From NCBI GenBank assembly GCA_039707655.1, contig CM077675.1:419181162-419245161 (forward strand): 64,000 nucleotides of DNA, in the 5' to 3' direction. The translations under genes and the position numbers were made by a program. Under the pieces are notes generated by a model, which was given only the letters and a program-made list of their open reading frames with translations, was not told the origin of the DNA and did not search any database. Of this stretch, positions 10,415 through 22,992 are shown one piece after another. The first letter of the stretch is position 1; each line of letters begins with the position of its first letter. Source of the DNA: Elymus sibiricus (lineage: Eukaryota > Streptophyta > Magnoliopsida > Poales > Poaceae).

Positions 10415-13400
10415 ATGGATGTACAAATCAGCAAGGCACTTTTGCGTTATCCTAGAGGAAGTAGCCGGTACTTGGCTGGCGTAGATGGATTTTTGGAATT
10501 TGCATATAAAGATAAGACAGAAGATACCACGATCCTTTGTCCATGTGAAGAATGCGTGCACACTTCTTTGTTGTCAAAGGATGATGTCCGTGATCATTTG
10601 ATCTGTAATGGAATTCTTCAGAGTTATGACAACTGGGTTTTTCATGGCGAATCTTCAGACGAGCACAATAATGATCAGCAACCACAACCTCACAATGAAG
10701 AAATGCTTGCTGACATGCATGGGTTGATCAATGATGCCTTCAGGAATATGTATGATGATGTGCCAATGAGTGAGAGTCCAGATCCACCGAATCAACATGG
10801 ACCAAATTTAGAAGCAGAGGAATTTTATAGATTGATCAATGATTCGAAGAAGCCTTTATGGACGGGATGTGGATTATCACAGCTATCATTACTTGTGATT
10901 TTGTTTAATATAAAATCCATGAACAAATGGTCTGACAAGTCATTTGGAGATCTACTTGATACTCTACGTATGGCAATTCCGAACGGAAATGAGCTGCCCC
11001 AGAATTTCTATGAGGCTAAGAAGATTGTTTCAAAATTTGGCCTAGATTATAAAAAAATTCATGCTTGTCCAAATAATTGCCAGCTTTTCTGGAAAGACAC
11101 AGAAAATGATGATTTTTGCTCAATCTGCAAGGCCTCTAGGTGGAAAGATAAAGAACCGGAAACAAAGTTAACAAAGAAGGAAAGAAAAAAAGCAACACCA
11201 AGCAAAGTTTTACGTTACTTTCCAATCAAGGATAGGTTGAAAAGATTGTTCATGTGCAAAGAGACAGCACCTCTTTTGTGATGGCATGATGAAGAGCGCA
11301 TTAAGGATGGCGCACTACGACATCCAGCCGATTCCCCAGCATGGAAGGCTTTAGATGAAAGGTACTCAAAAATTGCATCTGATTGCCGTAATATACGGTT
11401 TGGCTTGAGTACTGATGGATTTAATCCCTATGGGATGCTGAGTTCTAGTTATAGTTGTTGGCCAGTTGTTTTGGTAATATATAATCTGCCGCCATGGTTG
11501 TGCATGAAAGAATCTTATCTTTTGCTATCTTTGATAATTCCTGGGTCCAAAAGTCCAGGCGATAATATTCATGTCTTTCTCCAGCCACTTTTGGATGACT
11601 TGAAAGACTTATTTCTGAATGGAATTCACACATTTGATGTGTCTAAAAATGAAATCTTTACTTTGCGAGCAATCGTGTTATGGACAATAAATGACTTGCC
11701 AGCTTTAGGAATGGTTTCTTCACATAAGGTGCATGGAGAATTTGCATGTCCACCATGCGGTGCAGATGTATGGTCCAAACGATTGAAACATGGAAAGAAA
11801 TCATGCTTTATGGGTCACCGCCGATTTCTGCCTCCTGGTCACAAGTTTCGTTTTGATGAAAAGTCTTTTGATGGAACGGTGGAGCATAGATCAGAGCCTC
11901 GAACTTACTATGGACGTCAGGTTGAAGAAGAAATAAAGGCACTTGGTGATTTTAAGCAGTCAAAAACTTATAAGGGATTAAGTAGTCTATTTAGATTACC
12001 CTATTGGGACTATAATCTCGTTCGACATAATCTTGACGTGATGCATATAGAGAAGAATGTGTGTGATAATATTTTGGGCACACTTTTAGGTTTAGATGGG
12101 AAGTCAAAAGATAATATTTCTGCTCGTCTAGATCTTAAAGAAATGAATATTAGAGAGGACCTACATCCAGAGCAACAACCTTCAGGCAAGTTTTATTTAC
12201 CACCCGCATTATTTACCATGTCCAGAAGTGAGATAAAATTGTTCCTTGAAGTTCTTGAGTCTATAATGGTTCCCGATGGCTACTGTGGAAATATATCTAA
12301 ATGTGTGAAGTCTGCTGAAGGAAAAATTTCTGGGCTAAAAACACATGACTGCCATGTCCTACTGCAACAATTCATGCCTATCGCTTTGACGGGTATTCTT
12401 CCAGACCATGTCACAACAGTACTATTTGAATTATCTGCTTACTTCCGAGGAATATGTTCAAAAGTTCTCCATGTAAATGAGCTTGATCGTTTGGAAGAAT
12501 CAATTAGAATCACACTTTGTAAAATGGAGATGATATTCCCTCCTGGGTTTTTCACAGTCATGGTTCATTTAGTTGTCCATTTAGCAACTGAATGTAAACT
12601 TGCTGGACCAGTTTGCTACCGTTGGATGTACTTTATTGAAAGGTAACAATGTGGTGCTAAGAAAACTGCAATATTGGCATAAGTTATGTCATATGAGACC
12701 TGTTAAACTGAGTTTTTTACATGTGTGCAGGTACCTTGGTAAATTGAAGTCATATGTTCGCAACAAAGCTCGCCCTGAGGGTTCAATTGCTGAATCATAT
12801 TTGGCGGATGAGTGTATGGCCTTTTGTTCAAGATACTTAGAGGGTTTTTCTACTAAGCACAACCAACCATCAAGGAATCATGACAAACCAAATGAGAATG
12901 AATCTGCCATGTATGCAAATGAATCCACATTATTTCCTCCAGTAGGGAATCCATTGGGAAAACCACGCACCTACACTTTGAATGATATGGAGTCCTTACA
13001 AGCCCATAGATTTGTGTTGTACAACTGTGATGTTGTCACTCCATATCTCATGTAAATATCTTACCTTAACTTGTTAGCATGTTGACTATTTTTTTGATCT
13101 AAAATTGTGTTTATATGTGTTGTAGAGCACATGGTGCTGAACTAAAAAGGAAAAACCGCAACAAGCGCCTAGCACTAAAAACCATTGAGCGCATGCAGCA
13201 TGCAAACTTCCCTGATTGGTTTAGAGATCATGTAAGTTCCCTGTTATTAGTTTTCTAATTTTGAGTTTATGTTATCTAAGTTCCGTGTTGGTGTAGGTAA
13301 TGCAGCTGGAGCAGCAAAGGGGTACTGACAGTATCGATGATGATATTAGGTGGTTGGCTCGTGGTCCAATTGAGGTTGCACGAAGATACATAGGCTTCTG

Positions 13401-14082
13401 TACCCGTGGATATAGATTTAGACCCAAGCGTTATGATAAGAAGACTCAAAACAGTGGAGTTGTTTTGACTGCAAAAACATCAAGTTATGCTTCTGCAGGT
13501 GATACTAACCCTATACTTGGAGATGTCATGTACTATGGAAAGATAGTTGACATAATTGAGTTGGATTATTATAGAAAATTTTCGGTGGTCCTATTCAAAT
13601 GTGAATGGCTTAATAGTACTAAAGAAAAAGAAGTAAAAAAGGATAGGTTTGGTCGTACACTCGTGAATTTTTCACAACAAGTCCATAGTGGTGAGAAGAT
13701 AGAGGATGAGCCTTTTGTATTTGCCAATCAAGTTGACCAAGTTTTCTATACAAAAGACCGTACAAATCCTGGATGGTCATTTGTGACGAAGGTGACTCCT
13801 CGAGACAATTTTGACATGGGTGAAGAATGGAATGATATAGAAAGTGAACCTTATCATGTCAGTAATCTGGGTGAGCTTTTTGATACTGCACATGGGAATG
13901 AAATGTGGACTAGAAGAGATATAGAAGGAACAACTGTAGATCCTATTACAAGTTCTGATCCTGAAGCTTTGGAACTAAATGAAAGGTTTGCTTCTAATGT
14001 CTTGTTTTGCCCTGCTAGGTTTGAAAATTCTAGATTATCTTTACAATACTGCGAGATCTACAATTTTGTTAATGAAACATAA
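10415..14082 (+). pseudogene. TNP2-type CACTA transposase, one premature stop
   Basis: The gene starts at ATG 10415, just after an AG acceptor (10407). Readable exons are 10415-12642, 12731-13051, 13126-13231 and 13297-14082, with GT..AG introns that keep phase. Parts in order: the Transpos_assoc region (residues about 1-80, with CPCEECVH); a DDE catalytic region of Transposase_21 type, with STDGFNPYG near 11405, DNIHVFLQPLLDDLKDL, and LDVMHIEKNVCDNILGTLLG; then DUF4218 (WMYFIER joined by splicing to YLGKLKSYVRNKARPEGS); then a DUF4216-like C-terminal region. TGA at 11279-11281 (codon 289) sits where family members normally read an arginine before WHDEER, so CGA to TGA is likely. Otherwise the frame is nearly complete. 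It would cut and join element ends in the nucleus. Confidence 0.85.
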
Positions 14083-14526
14083 TATTTCTGTAGCTGATGC
14101 TCGGGGTGAAGTTAATTTGAGAATAATGCCAATGCTGCTGAACAATCATTCAAAGGAAATGGCATTCAAACGTCGCCGTCGAAGCATGTTCCTGAACTTC
14201 AATCTATCAGATACAAGTGGCCAAGGAAATACTGGATGTTTATTGTTTTTATTTATCTTGAATTAAAATCAACATGGTTTATTTTCTCCTTTTTTTGTAT
14301 CTAACATCTCATATATTTTTGGGATGCCTTGTTCGTCACATGGGTGAACAAAATAGCAAAAAAAATGAATTTAAATTATATAAAAACTATATACGAACCA
14401 TTTAATTCAAGGTATGGTGAGCTGAAAGCCAACGAGCTTGCCTTGACTAAGCTTTCTTCACTTCTTGACCGAGTTACAAAACAAACATTTACTAGGATTA
14501 TTTTGTAATTCAATCACAAGTTAATA
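14083..14526. other. CACTA interior between the two genes
   Basis: A short open stretch to 14266 (KEMAFKRRRRSMFLNFNLS) may be the 3' end of the transposase gene in another exon, but no splice pair is convincing. After 14280 the sequence is AT-rich and featureless. Confidence 0.35.
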
Positions 14527-14652
14527 TTCCAGTCAAACTTTGCTCACTTTTCTTACTTGATCGAACGAGCTAGCTTTGATCAAACTTTGCTCACTTTTCT
14601 TACTTGATCGAACGAGCTAGCTTTGATCAAACTTTGCTCACTTTTCTTAATG
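14527..14652. repeat. 47-bp tandem repeat, CAAACTTTGCTCACTTTTCTT
   Basis: The unit TCAAACTTTGCTCACTTTTC, then TTACTTGATCGAACGAGCTAGCTTTGA, occurs two full times and a third time in part. A diverged single copy (GATCAAACTTTGCTCTCTTTTG) lies at about 16518-16540, on the far side of the nested retroposon. This suggests the retroposon and its neighbours entered a longer array. Confidence 0.8.
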
Positions 14653-15039
14653 GATTTACAAATCCGGCTCGTATTTGGCACACGGCAAGAGTGCCATCGC
14701 CACCGTCCAAGGACCACACCACGACGACCCGCTGAGAATGACGCCTGTAAGAAGTAAACCTCGCAAAAACGCCAACACTGCCCGATCTAAAAAGTCGAAT
14801 AAAGTGTTTTCACTCAGAGCCAAAGGTACAGAGCATAGTCCACGGTGCCGCCTCCAAGAAAGTGAATGAACGCTCACGAGCATCGCCATCACTGATATTA
14901 GCGCCATCCAGCATGGCTTTAGCACCGGTAAGTGACCACCTACTACTTGAAGGCCCACGAGCCGCAACATATCGACCACGCATCACTATCACCGTCCGAA
15001 GCACATCATTTGGTTCCAGACGTTTAAATTCAGTATTTT

Positions 15040-16287
15040 GGTGAGGAACCTCCCCCCACCCCCCGCGTCGTCTCTCGGGCGGCACGGGCGGGATCCCCCC
15101 GAATCTCGCCGCCGGCCACCCTCCTCACCTCCTCCCTCACCTCGCCATCGCCGGAGGACGTTGGCTGGCTAAGCCCGTGGCGGACGGCAGCGGCGGGGCC
15201 TTTGTCTCGCCTGGAGGCGGGAGCTTCGGGTGGGGGAGGCTCGGCCGCCTCGCTGCGCTGCGTGGCGGCTCCGGCGCCTTGGCCTCCCTGCGTGTCGCCG
15301 GCGGTCTCCCTTCGACAGGTCTGGGCGAGGTGACAGCCTCCTTCTCCTCCCTATGCGATGGCTTCTACTTGGTCATGGCGCGATGGCTTTGTGGGAGGTG
15401 TGCGGGCTAGCGGAGGTGTGGTGCGTGGGGGTGTGGTGTTGGGTGATGCTCCGAGCGAAAGCTTTTCGGGGTCTTGCTGGCCGACGGCGTTGGCGTCTGT
15501 GGACATCGTTTCACCCCCTTGGAGGCGCCGCCGTGGAGTTCTTCCCCTGCACACCCTCGGTCTCAGGTCTTCAGGTGAAAGCCTAAGGCCAGGTCGGCCT
15601 GGGCGACGGCGTCGGCATCGTCGCTTCCCCCTTTGGGGCGTCGTCTTGAAGACCTTGGGATCCGGTTTGCGCTCTTTTTGTGCTTGACACTCACGACACT
15701 GCGGTTGGCAGGTGCTCGACCGGCAGTGTGGAGGTTCTGGCGTCGCGACTTGTGTGGCAACGATGATGGTGGAAAGATGTGCAGGATTGTGGCTGGTCTT
15801 TGTCCTCGACATTCGGCTTGCTCCTGAGCATGAAGTCGGAGCTGCAGCGTTGCGGGGCGACACGGCGGCAACGATGGCTGGTGACAGGCAATTCAGACTC
15901 TGTCGGCGCCAGACGTGCTCCTATTCTCCTGCGATGCTCGTCATCAAGGTCGGAGCTGCCCGGTCTTCGTCGTCGCCGGCCGATTCTTTGGCTTAGGCCA
16001 ACATGGTTCTCGTGTGTCGTTCGATTGGAGAGGCCTTGACGGGTTGTCCGCGCTGGAGTCAGAGTCGCTTGCTCAGTGAGAGGTCACGCCGATGACATTG
16101 TAGGCACCCTTGATGGTGTCCTTGCCTCGGTGGTGTGTGTGGGTCTTGTAGGTGTCAGGTCGGCTGGGTGCCCTTCTCGTTGGTGTGTTGTAACGGTTTT
16201 AGCCCGGTTTTCCGTAAATTAACCGGGCAATTCTCTTTTGCTTTTTTAAGAAATCGACATCCTCAGGGACCGAGTTTCAAAAAAAAA
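15040..16287 (+). mobile_element. GC-rich poly(A) retroposon nested in the CACTA
   Basis: The head is GC-rich (CCGCGTCGTCTCTCGGGCGG, then CACGGGCGG, near 15065). The tail reads TTTTAGCCCGGTTTTCCG, TAAATTAACCGGGCAA, then CAGGGACCGAGTTTC followed by nine A's (16279-16287). Head and tail match, in reverse orientation, the element at 52711-54785. It lacks reverse transcriptase, so it looks like a non-autonomous, LINE-dependent retroposon or an internally deleted LINE. The left boundary is uncertain. A weak TSD candidate is TCACCGTCCG (about 14988) versus TCACCGTCTG (16290). Confidence 0.65.
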
Positions 16288-17979
16288 TGTCACCGTCTGG
16301 CAACAGCCCACAACTCTTCCATACCGGGTTCCCGGTGAGCAGCAGCCTCCCTAGTGGCGGCAAGAGGTTTCAGATAACGGAGTGACGGCTAAGGTTAGGT
16401 CGCCGGTGCCTTTCTATGAATTATCAGACTGAACTTAAACAGCTCATACCTATATTTTTATTTTGTCATGTTGTTTTTGTGTTAACATATGTCGAGTAAA
16501 ACCTAGTAAACTAGCCTTGATCAAACTTTGCTCTCTTTTGAATACATTGACAAAATGAGCACATACTCGGGTCATTTTTCAAATCCAATCCCAAGTTCAG
16601 CTAATGAACGGAAAATAATATACAAACTATTTTATTTCAGTTGATTTATATCGTACTCAAAAAAGAGTTTGAGAGTAATGCCGGACGAAATGATGGTGGA
16701 GGTCGAATGTATTTCAACTCCCTCCAATTTTTCCTTCTATTTTTCCTCTTTCCCTCGGTCTCTTCCCTCCAGTTTTTCTCTTTCCCTCCAAATTAAGGTA
16801 ACTGACCAAAAATCTTGCGCACCTCCCCCCATCTATCTCAACAGCTCAAGTCGTGCTGAACACAAGTCGTGGGTCATCTCTGCCGGTTGGCGGCGGCAGG
16901 CGATTCTGGGCCATCTCTGGCGACTGGCGGCAGCAGACGATTCGGGCCATCTCTCCGATTGCAGGTCAGTGCCTCCCCCCCTCCCTGGCTCTCTCGCATG
17001 CGACCTCCTTCTGGTCTGATAGATCTGTCCACTACGTTCGTCGCCGACCATAGCTGCCCTCGACGAGCACTCGTCCTCAGCCGTGGATTAGGTTGCAAGG
17101 TGGACGGGATATCCCGCCAGGCCGCAGCGCCGTCCCGCAAAACAGCCGCTGGGCTGACCGCATTCTCAATAGCGGGCTCAAGCGCACGCGCCGCATAACC
17201 GCGTCACAATGGGGCGCCCTTCCTCCGACCTGCCGCCGCCGCCGCTGCCCCCGACCTGACGCCCTTCCTCCGCCCCGACCTAACGCCTGCATCAGTGCGC
17301 CACTCCTCACACCTGCTAGCCATTCCTGCTGATGGGTTCGGCGGCGGCACCGCCGCCGCCATCTCCACATCGGAACTGCGTCACGCCTCCCTCACATCTC
17401 CTCCAAGATGGAGATGTTGTTCCTCCAGCGCCTCCCTCACGCGTTAAAGAGATTGTTCCTCCGTCGCTTCCCTTGCCAACCGGAGTTGTCGTTTCGTCGT
17501 CGTTCACTTCCGCATGGTCTGCATCCTCGCTTCTCCCGTTCCTCTCCTCCAAGAAGCCAAGACCTGAAGATGTCACTGCAACTACAAGTGAAAGAATCCA
17601 AGATCCTCACCAACTTACTTGCTTGATGCTTTTCAATTACTGCTACACTTGTACATATACAGATATACTTGGCTTGTCTTGCTCGTGCTGCAGTAGTACT
17701 ACACTTGTACATATACATATATATTGATTTTTCCCTATCAAATTGGTTTATGCGGGTGTGATTCAGAGGACCATATACCAGTAAATTAACATAGATGATG
17801 AGCACGTGGCTATTTTTTCTTGAATGTTTTTTAAGAACTGGAAGCAAGGCGTGTCTATGCGTAATTTAGACAATGTCTATGGGTAAATTTATACGTCTCT
17901 AGGCTTCACAGTACATTCTAGATTTATTTAATTTACATTTTTTTTCAGCTTTTGTGTTGGTTTTCGTCCTGGAGTTGAT
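16288..17979. other. Region 5' of the second CACTA gene
   Basis: 16670-17060 is pyrimidine-rich then GC-rich, reminiscent of a leader. A GC-rich frame from ATG 17332 (MGSAAAPPPPSPHRNCVTP) runs to 17727 without a known domain. It could be a first exon of the En/Spm gene, but a splice into the next exon at about 17980 is not certain. AG at 17948-17949 precedes the exon holding ATG 17980. Confidence 0.4.
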
Positions 17980-20900
17980 ATGACACGAAGTAAACTACAT
18001 GTTATTGAATGCAATGATGAATACATGACCGAGGAACGTATTGAACATGAGAATACCATGTGCAAAGATGTTGAGTCATCTCATGTTCACCCATCGTCTT
18101 GTAATATTGAAGAAGGCTTGGATGATAGTGATGATGAAGAGGACCAGGACGACACTGCTGCTAATGAACAAGGTAATCACCTTTTGACACTATGCTAGAC
18201 ATTCTGAAAAATTAGAATTAGAATCAACATTGCAGTACCATCTTCTCCAGAACAGAACTGAATGGTAACCCTTTAGATGTGATGGTGTATAGTGTGTCTA
18301 TAAGGACCATGGTGATTAACTATAAATGTTTTGAAAATTTATCCATGATCAGATGAAAATGGAGAAACAACCAAGCGTGGGAGGACAAGGCTAAAAGAAA
18401 CATGGAATCTTCCGAAAGGGCAGAGAATTGTGGTCCAGTGCAATGATATAAACCAGCCAATTGGAAAAGAAGCGGCACGTCTTGGGAATTTTCTTGGCAC
18501 GGTTGCTAGGAATGGAAAATTGTGTAGTTTGAGCTACAAGGACTGGAGAAAACTAATAGGAGAGAGAGAAAAAAAGACAAATGAACAAAGAAACAAAAGG
18601 GATATACTAGCGCAAGTAAAGGTATATTCAGAGTACATTAAATCTCTTTTGCTAACATCATTATGCTTTACATTCTAGCGTTATCATAAACATAGTTTTA
18701 TTTGAAATGTAGATGAGGTTTCTTTACCCTGCTCGCATGGAAAAGATTATATTAAAAAAAAATTGGAGATAGATGGAGGGAACATAAGTCAGATCTGAAA
18801 GCACTGTATTTTGATGCAAATAAGAGCATGGAAGCGAATAACACCAATGTTCCAAAGGGTGTTATTAAGGACCAGTGGATTACTCTGGTCAGTAATTGGA
18901 TGACCCCGAAGGCACAGGTACGTACACACTCACCAGATTTGTTATGTACATGTTGCTCAGTCATGGTACAAAATTATGAAAAATACTTGTGCATACATTA
19001 TACAATTGTTTGACAGGGGATAAGTGAGACAAATAGGAGAAATTGTGCGATGAGGAAGTCCAAACACACGTCTGGAACTAAGAGTTTTCCACGAGTTCGA
19101 GAAGAGCTGGTCAGTTTATGAGAACTCAAACTATATGCATCTACATCCCATTTGTACTGCAGGTATTTAATAAATTAACCGTTTGACCAATAGAGACTAA
19201 AGGATCCAGAAAAGAAGTACCCACACAGGGCTGTCTTATACATGCATACACATAAGCACAAAAGCGACAAGAAAATGAATGAACAAGTGGTATAGTATCG
19301 ACACTTTTATTCAAAATTATAGTGTTGTTTAGCACATTGTTCTGACATACACTATTCATGTATATAGGTTGATTTGAAGAAGCGTATAGCGGAGAATCCA
19401 TCTTTAGTAGATACTAGTAGAGGAAAGACAGCATGGAAAGGAGATGTTTTGAATGCAGTACTTGGCGCAGACAAGCCTGGACATATACATGGCCTGGGAC
19501 GGGTTCCGGATCCAAATCAAATCTTTGATGTGTCAACTTCACGCCACTTTCAGAATATACACCTTAGTTCATTGGAGGATACATCAGATGAAGATCTTTT
19601 GGCTATTAGACTGAAGATGGAGAAGCTGGAGAAAAAAGTGGAAAACCAAGATGCTGAGATTTTGGAACTAAAAGGGAAGAATAAAAACTCTGAAGGACAG
19701 GTAAATTCGAAGAATTTCTCCATTATTCAATACACGTACTAATTCGTAGTTACTAGTTACAGGGTTATTTGGATCAGCCATCTGCATCTCGAGATGTTCC
19801 TTCTATTGCCAAGACAAATTCAAAAAGAAAAGTATGTGTCTTTAGAAAGGTATAATAAATATTTTGAAGTCATTTTACAAGTATGTTCTTAATCTTGTTT
19901 GGTTTCAATGACAGAGAATTTATGGCGACGGTCATCGTGAACAACTTCGTACTGTTGGGAAGCAGAATAATGTGATGGTAGTGTATGGATGCATTAATAC
20001 ATTTCTGTTTTCTTTTTAAAGAAATTAATCATCTCTTGACATTCATTACAGAGCAAGGAAACATTTCTCAATGATATGGAGATGCAACAGTCATACAAAC
20101 GTCCTGCTATGGATGATGTATGATCATTGATATATTGTTTGGAATCGAACATGGTTGAGTAGAAATTTAGAATTACTCACACATTTTTCCAGCAGGAATG
20201 TTTATTATTGTTCTTGCGAATCTTATAGTATATCTTTTGTCACAGAACAATGAAACTTTGGTCCATGATGAAAGTGTGCAGCAAGAGTGGGAAAACACTA
20301 GTGCAGATAAGGTTAGTAACTCCTTCCCTTTCTGAACTTATTACCAATGTCGAGAATCTTGAGACGATTACCAAACAAACTTTTATGATGATACACCAAT
20401 GAAATCAGATCTAAAACACTAGATACTCATTGCGTAGCTGTTGTTGCTTCTTTTCATTATGTGGTTATCTTGTGTATGCTTATTTATTCTCAACTCTAAA
20501 TCCGTTTCAAAATGAGCAAAATGTTTATCTTTAGATTGCTCTTCATTATTCAATACACGTACTAATTGTTACGTTCTCGTTACAGGATTCTTTTGGTCAG
20601 AAGTCTACATCTCAAGATGCTCTTTGTGTTGGCAAGACAAATTCGAAACAAAAAGTATTCATCTCTAGAATATTATAATAATAAAGTCCAAGTCATTTAG
20701 ATAAATATGACCATTTTCTTATTTTGTTTCAATCGACAGAGAGTATATAGCGACAGTCATAGTCAACAACTTGGTACCGTTGGGCAGAATAATAATGTGA
20801 TGGTAGTGTACGCATGCATTAATATATTTCTGTTTGTTTTTATAGAAATTAATCACCTCTTGCCATTCATTACAGAGCAAGGAAAAGTTTATCTATGACA

Positions 20901-22370
20901 TGGAGATGCAACCATCAAACAAACGCCCTTCTAAGGATAAGGTATGCTCATTTATGTATAGTTTGGAGTCCAATATGGTTGAGCAACAATCAATTATTAC
21001 TTGCTCTTCTCACGGTAGGAATGTTTATTATAATTCTTCCAAATCTCATGATATATATTCTGTCACAGAACAAAGATACTTCTATCCATGATGAAAATGT
21101 GCAACAAGAGAAGGATAATTCTAGTGCAAATAAGGTTATTGCACTCCATATCTTCTAAATTTCTAAAGCTTATTTTCACAATGCATCTCTGCTCTCATGC
21201 GTCAAGATTTTTTTTGCACATTTCCAGCGCATACACATGCTAGAAATGATGTCTGACATCTATAATAATTTCAATATTGAGTAGAAATATCTGAGATAAC
21301 AATCTAAGAGATAAAGTGCAGCTACTTTCACCAAGATGAAAAATCCCTTCACATTGCTATTTCAGCCTTTCGTTTGCATAATGTTGCAGATGTCATACAT
21401 GAAAAAACAATTACTAAATTGTTGTGTAGATTTGCTAAGAAATACATTGCTAGCAGCAGTAATTCTTAACATAACAGAGAGGATAAGTGGAATTGTAAGA
21501 CATAGTAGCTACAAAAAGGAACTTGACAAATAATCTTATACATGTGGCCTTCTTGCACAACAATCTAGTGCACACCATGACATGCCATCATTTACTAAAT
21601 AATTATGCTTGAACTATTAAATTGACCTCCAACTTAACAACAAGCCTCAATGGGTTAGAGAATACTATGCGTATACGGTACATTCTGATTCATCATGTGC
21701 ACATCTATATTCAGTTTTTTGCTTCTTAAGTTATTCTGATTATTTTGCATCTTGCCATTAGCATGGTGGCCAGAACATTAGTAAGATCTCAAGAGGAGGT
21801 AATGCAACAAAGCATGCCAATGTATGACATACATCTTCTAAATCGTTCTTACGCTTTAAGTATATTGCATACTAATGTTGCACAAAATATCTACAGAAAC
21901 AACAATGCAGTACAACAAATTGCCTGGGTGCCGACTCGATAGATGTATGGGTATTAAGTTTATGTTACACATGATTATCTGTACGTTTCAAATTTCTTAT
22001 AGTACAAATGGTTTTCTCGTTTACGAACAGATTGGCACTATAGTATTTTTGAAGAGCTTGGGAAATCCAAACAAGAATGTTGCTCTTGGTACACTCCAAA
22101 GCACTGACCCAGAATACAAAGTTGAGGGTGTTCATCTTGGTAATCAATTCTGGGCAGTCCGAATTGATGCTACATTGGCAAAATCAGATCAGTTGATACG
22201 GCCTCTAAAAAAGGTCAACATTATTGGTCATGCAGCAGGATTAATTATTGCATGGCCTTCAACCTTTGTATGTTGCACCTCCTTTAATTTTGTCGCTTTT
22301 AACCTTGTTTTCTCGACAATAACTTGCTGATCTCATTTCTTTATTGTTGTAGATTGCTAAGATAAATTGA
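17980..22370 (+). pseudogene. Second CACTA gene, Transposase_24/Transposase_23-like (TnpA-type), frameshifted
   Basis: The gene is split into many exons with GT..AG junctions that keep phase: 17980-18172, 18353-18621, 18713-18917, 19017-19109, 19368-19700, 19763-19831, 19915-19977 and further small exons, then 22031-22267 and 22353-22370. The middle reads WNLPKGQRIVVQCND, DWRKLIGEREKKTNEQRN, WREHKSDLKALYFDANKS and GKTAWKGDVLNAVLGADKPG, as in plant Ptta/En/Spm transposase (PF03004). A coiled-coil-like KMEKLEKKVENQDAEILELK follows. The last large exon, with NVALGTLQSTDPEY and AAGLIIAWPSTF, fits the Transposase_23 module. A run of nine A's at 18754-18762 puts the exon out of phase and leads to TAG at 18770. 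The likely role is DNA binding to subterminal repeats. Confidence 0.75.
19716..21150 (+). repeat. Tandem duplication of an exon block, period about 823 bp
   Basis: Sequence from about 19716 (CATTATTCAATACACGTACT) to 20540 is repeated from about 20541 to 21150. Each copy contains the same series of short exons (…CAAGACAAATTC…, AGAGTATAGCGACAGTCAT-like, AGCAAGGAAA…ATATGGAGATGCAAC, AACAA…CATGATGAAA…GCAACAAGAG) with their splice sites and introns. The shared word GTGATGGTAGTGTA lies 825 bp apart (19972 and 20797). Copies have diverged by substitutions and small indels. Confidence 0.85.
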
Positions 22371-22699
22371 TGATGCATGGCCCAGATGTTGATTGCAAGG
22401 TGGAGAATGGGGCTGCTATTCGATAGTCTTATGTAGTGTTTTAGGATGTCATTTCCAGTGTGGATAATTCAAACATTATGTTTTAGAATGGTCAAGGCGT
22501 TGATTGAAACGTCCAGACTTAGCTACTATGTTAGTATACATTATTGTAACCTTTGGATCATGTTCTTTGTAATGCAACAAAGTCAAATTAATATATGAGA
22601 CCTTTATGCTTATTATATTGTGGCTCCATGCATTGTCAGCACTGACCATATCATTATATCATTCTGGATAGTAATATATGAAATTGTAGTTCATAAACT
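22371..22699. other. 3' flank of the En/Spm gene
   Basis: AT-rich probable 3' UTR and spacer, with possible polyadenylation words such as AATATATGAGACC near 22590. No gene seen. Confidence 0.4.
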
Positions 22700-22970
22700 T
22701 TAGCAACACTTCTATACGTTGCAATGATCTGTTGGGTCCATTTGGAAATCATGTTCTACAATGCAGCGGGTAACACATATGAAGCGTTGTTAGAATCTAG
22801 TTATATACGTTGCTAGCTTGCAACGTTTTTTCATGCCGTTTACCAACGCATTTATATACGTTGTTGTAGGCCCTTCCAACGCCACCTACGGCAACGCATA
22901 TTAAACCGTTGGTGTAGGCCTTAGCAACACTTATATGGACATACAACAACGCATCAATGCATTGCTGAAA
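22700..22970. repeat. CACTA 3' subterminal repeats
   Basis: Words such as TATACGTTGC, CCAACGC, GGCAACGCATAT and CAACAACGCATC occur about ten times in both orientations. They mirror the cluster at the 5' end and run up to the terminal repeat. Confidence 0.8.
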
Positions 22971-22992
22971 GGGGGTTCTTGTTGTAGTGTAA

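Larger units (their letters stand above)
7480..22989. mobile_element. Complete CACTA (En/Spm) transposon, 15.5 kb, TSD TAA
   Basis: The element starts with CACTACAACAAGAACCCCC (7480-7498) and ends with the exact complement (22971-22989), a perfect 19-bp terminal inverted repeat. It is flanked by the 3-bp TSD TAA (7477-7479 and 22990-22992). Inside, both on the plus strand, are a TNP2-type transposase gene (10415-14082) and a second En/Spm gene with Transposase_24/23-like parts (17980-22370). Subterminal regions carry repeated CAACGC and GTTGC words. A GC-rich retroposon is nested between the genes. Ends and TSD are intact, but both genes are damaged, so the copy could move only with help. Confidence 0.95.

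Noticed and set aside
17332..17727. 131-codon Pro/Ser-rich frame upstream of the En/Spm gene
   Set aside because: It may be a first exon, but no certain splice to 17980 and no domain; left as a note only.
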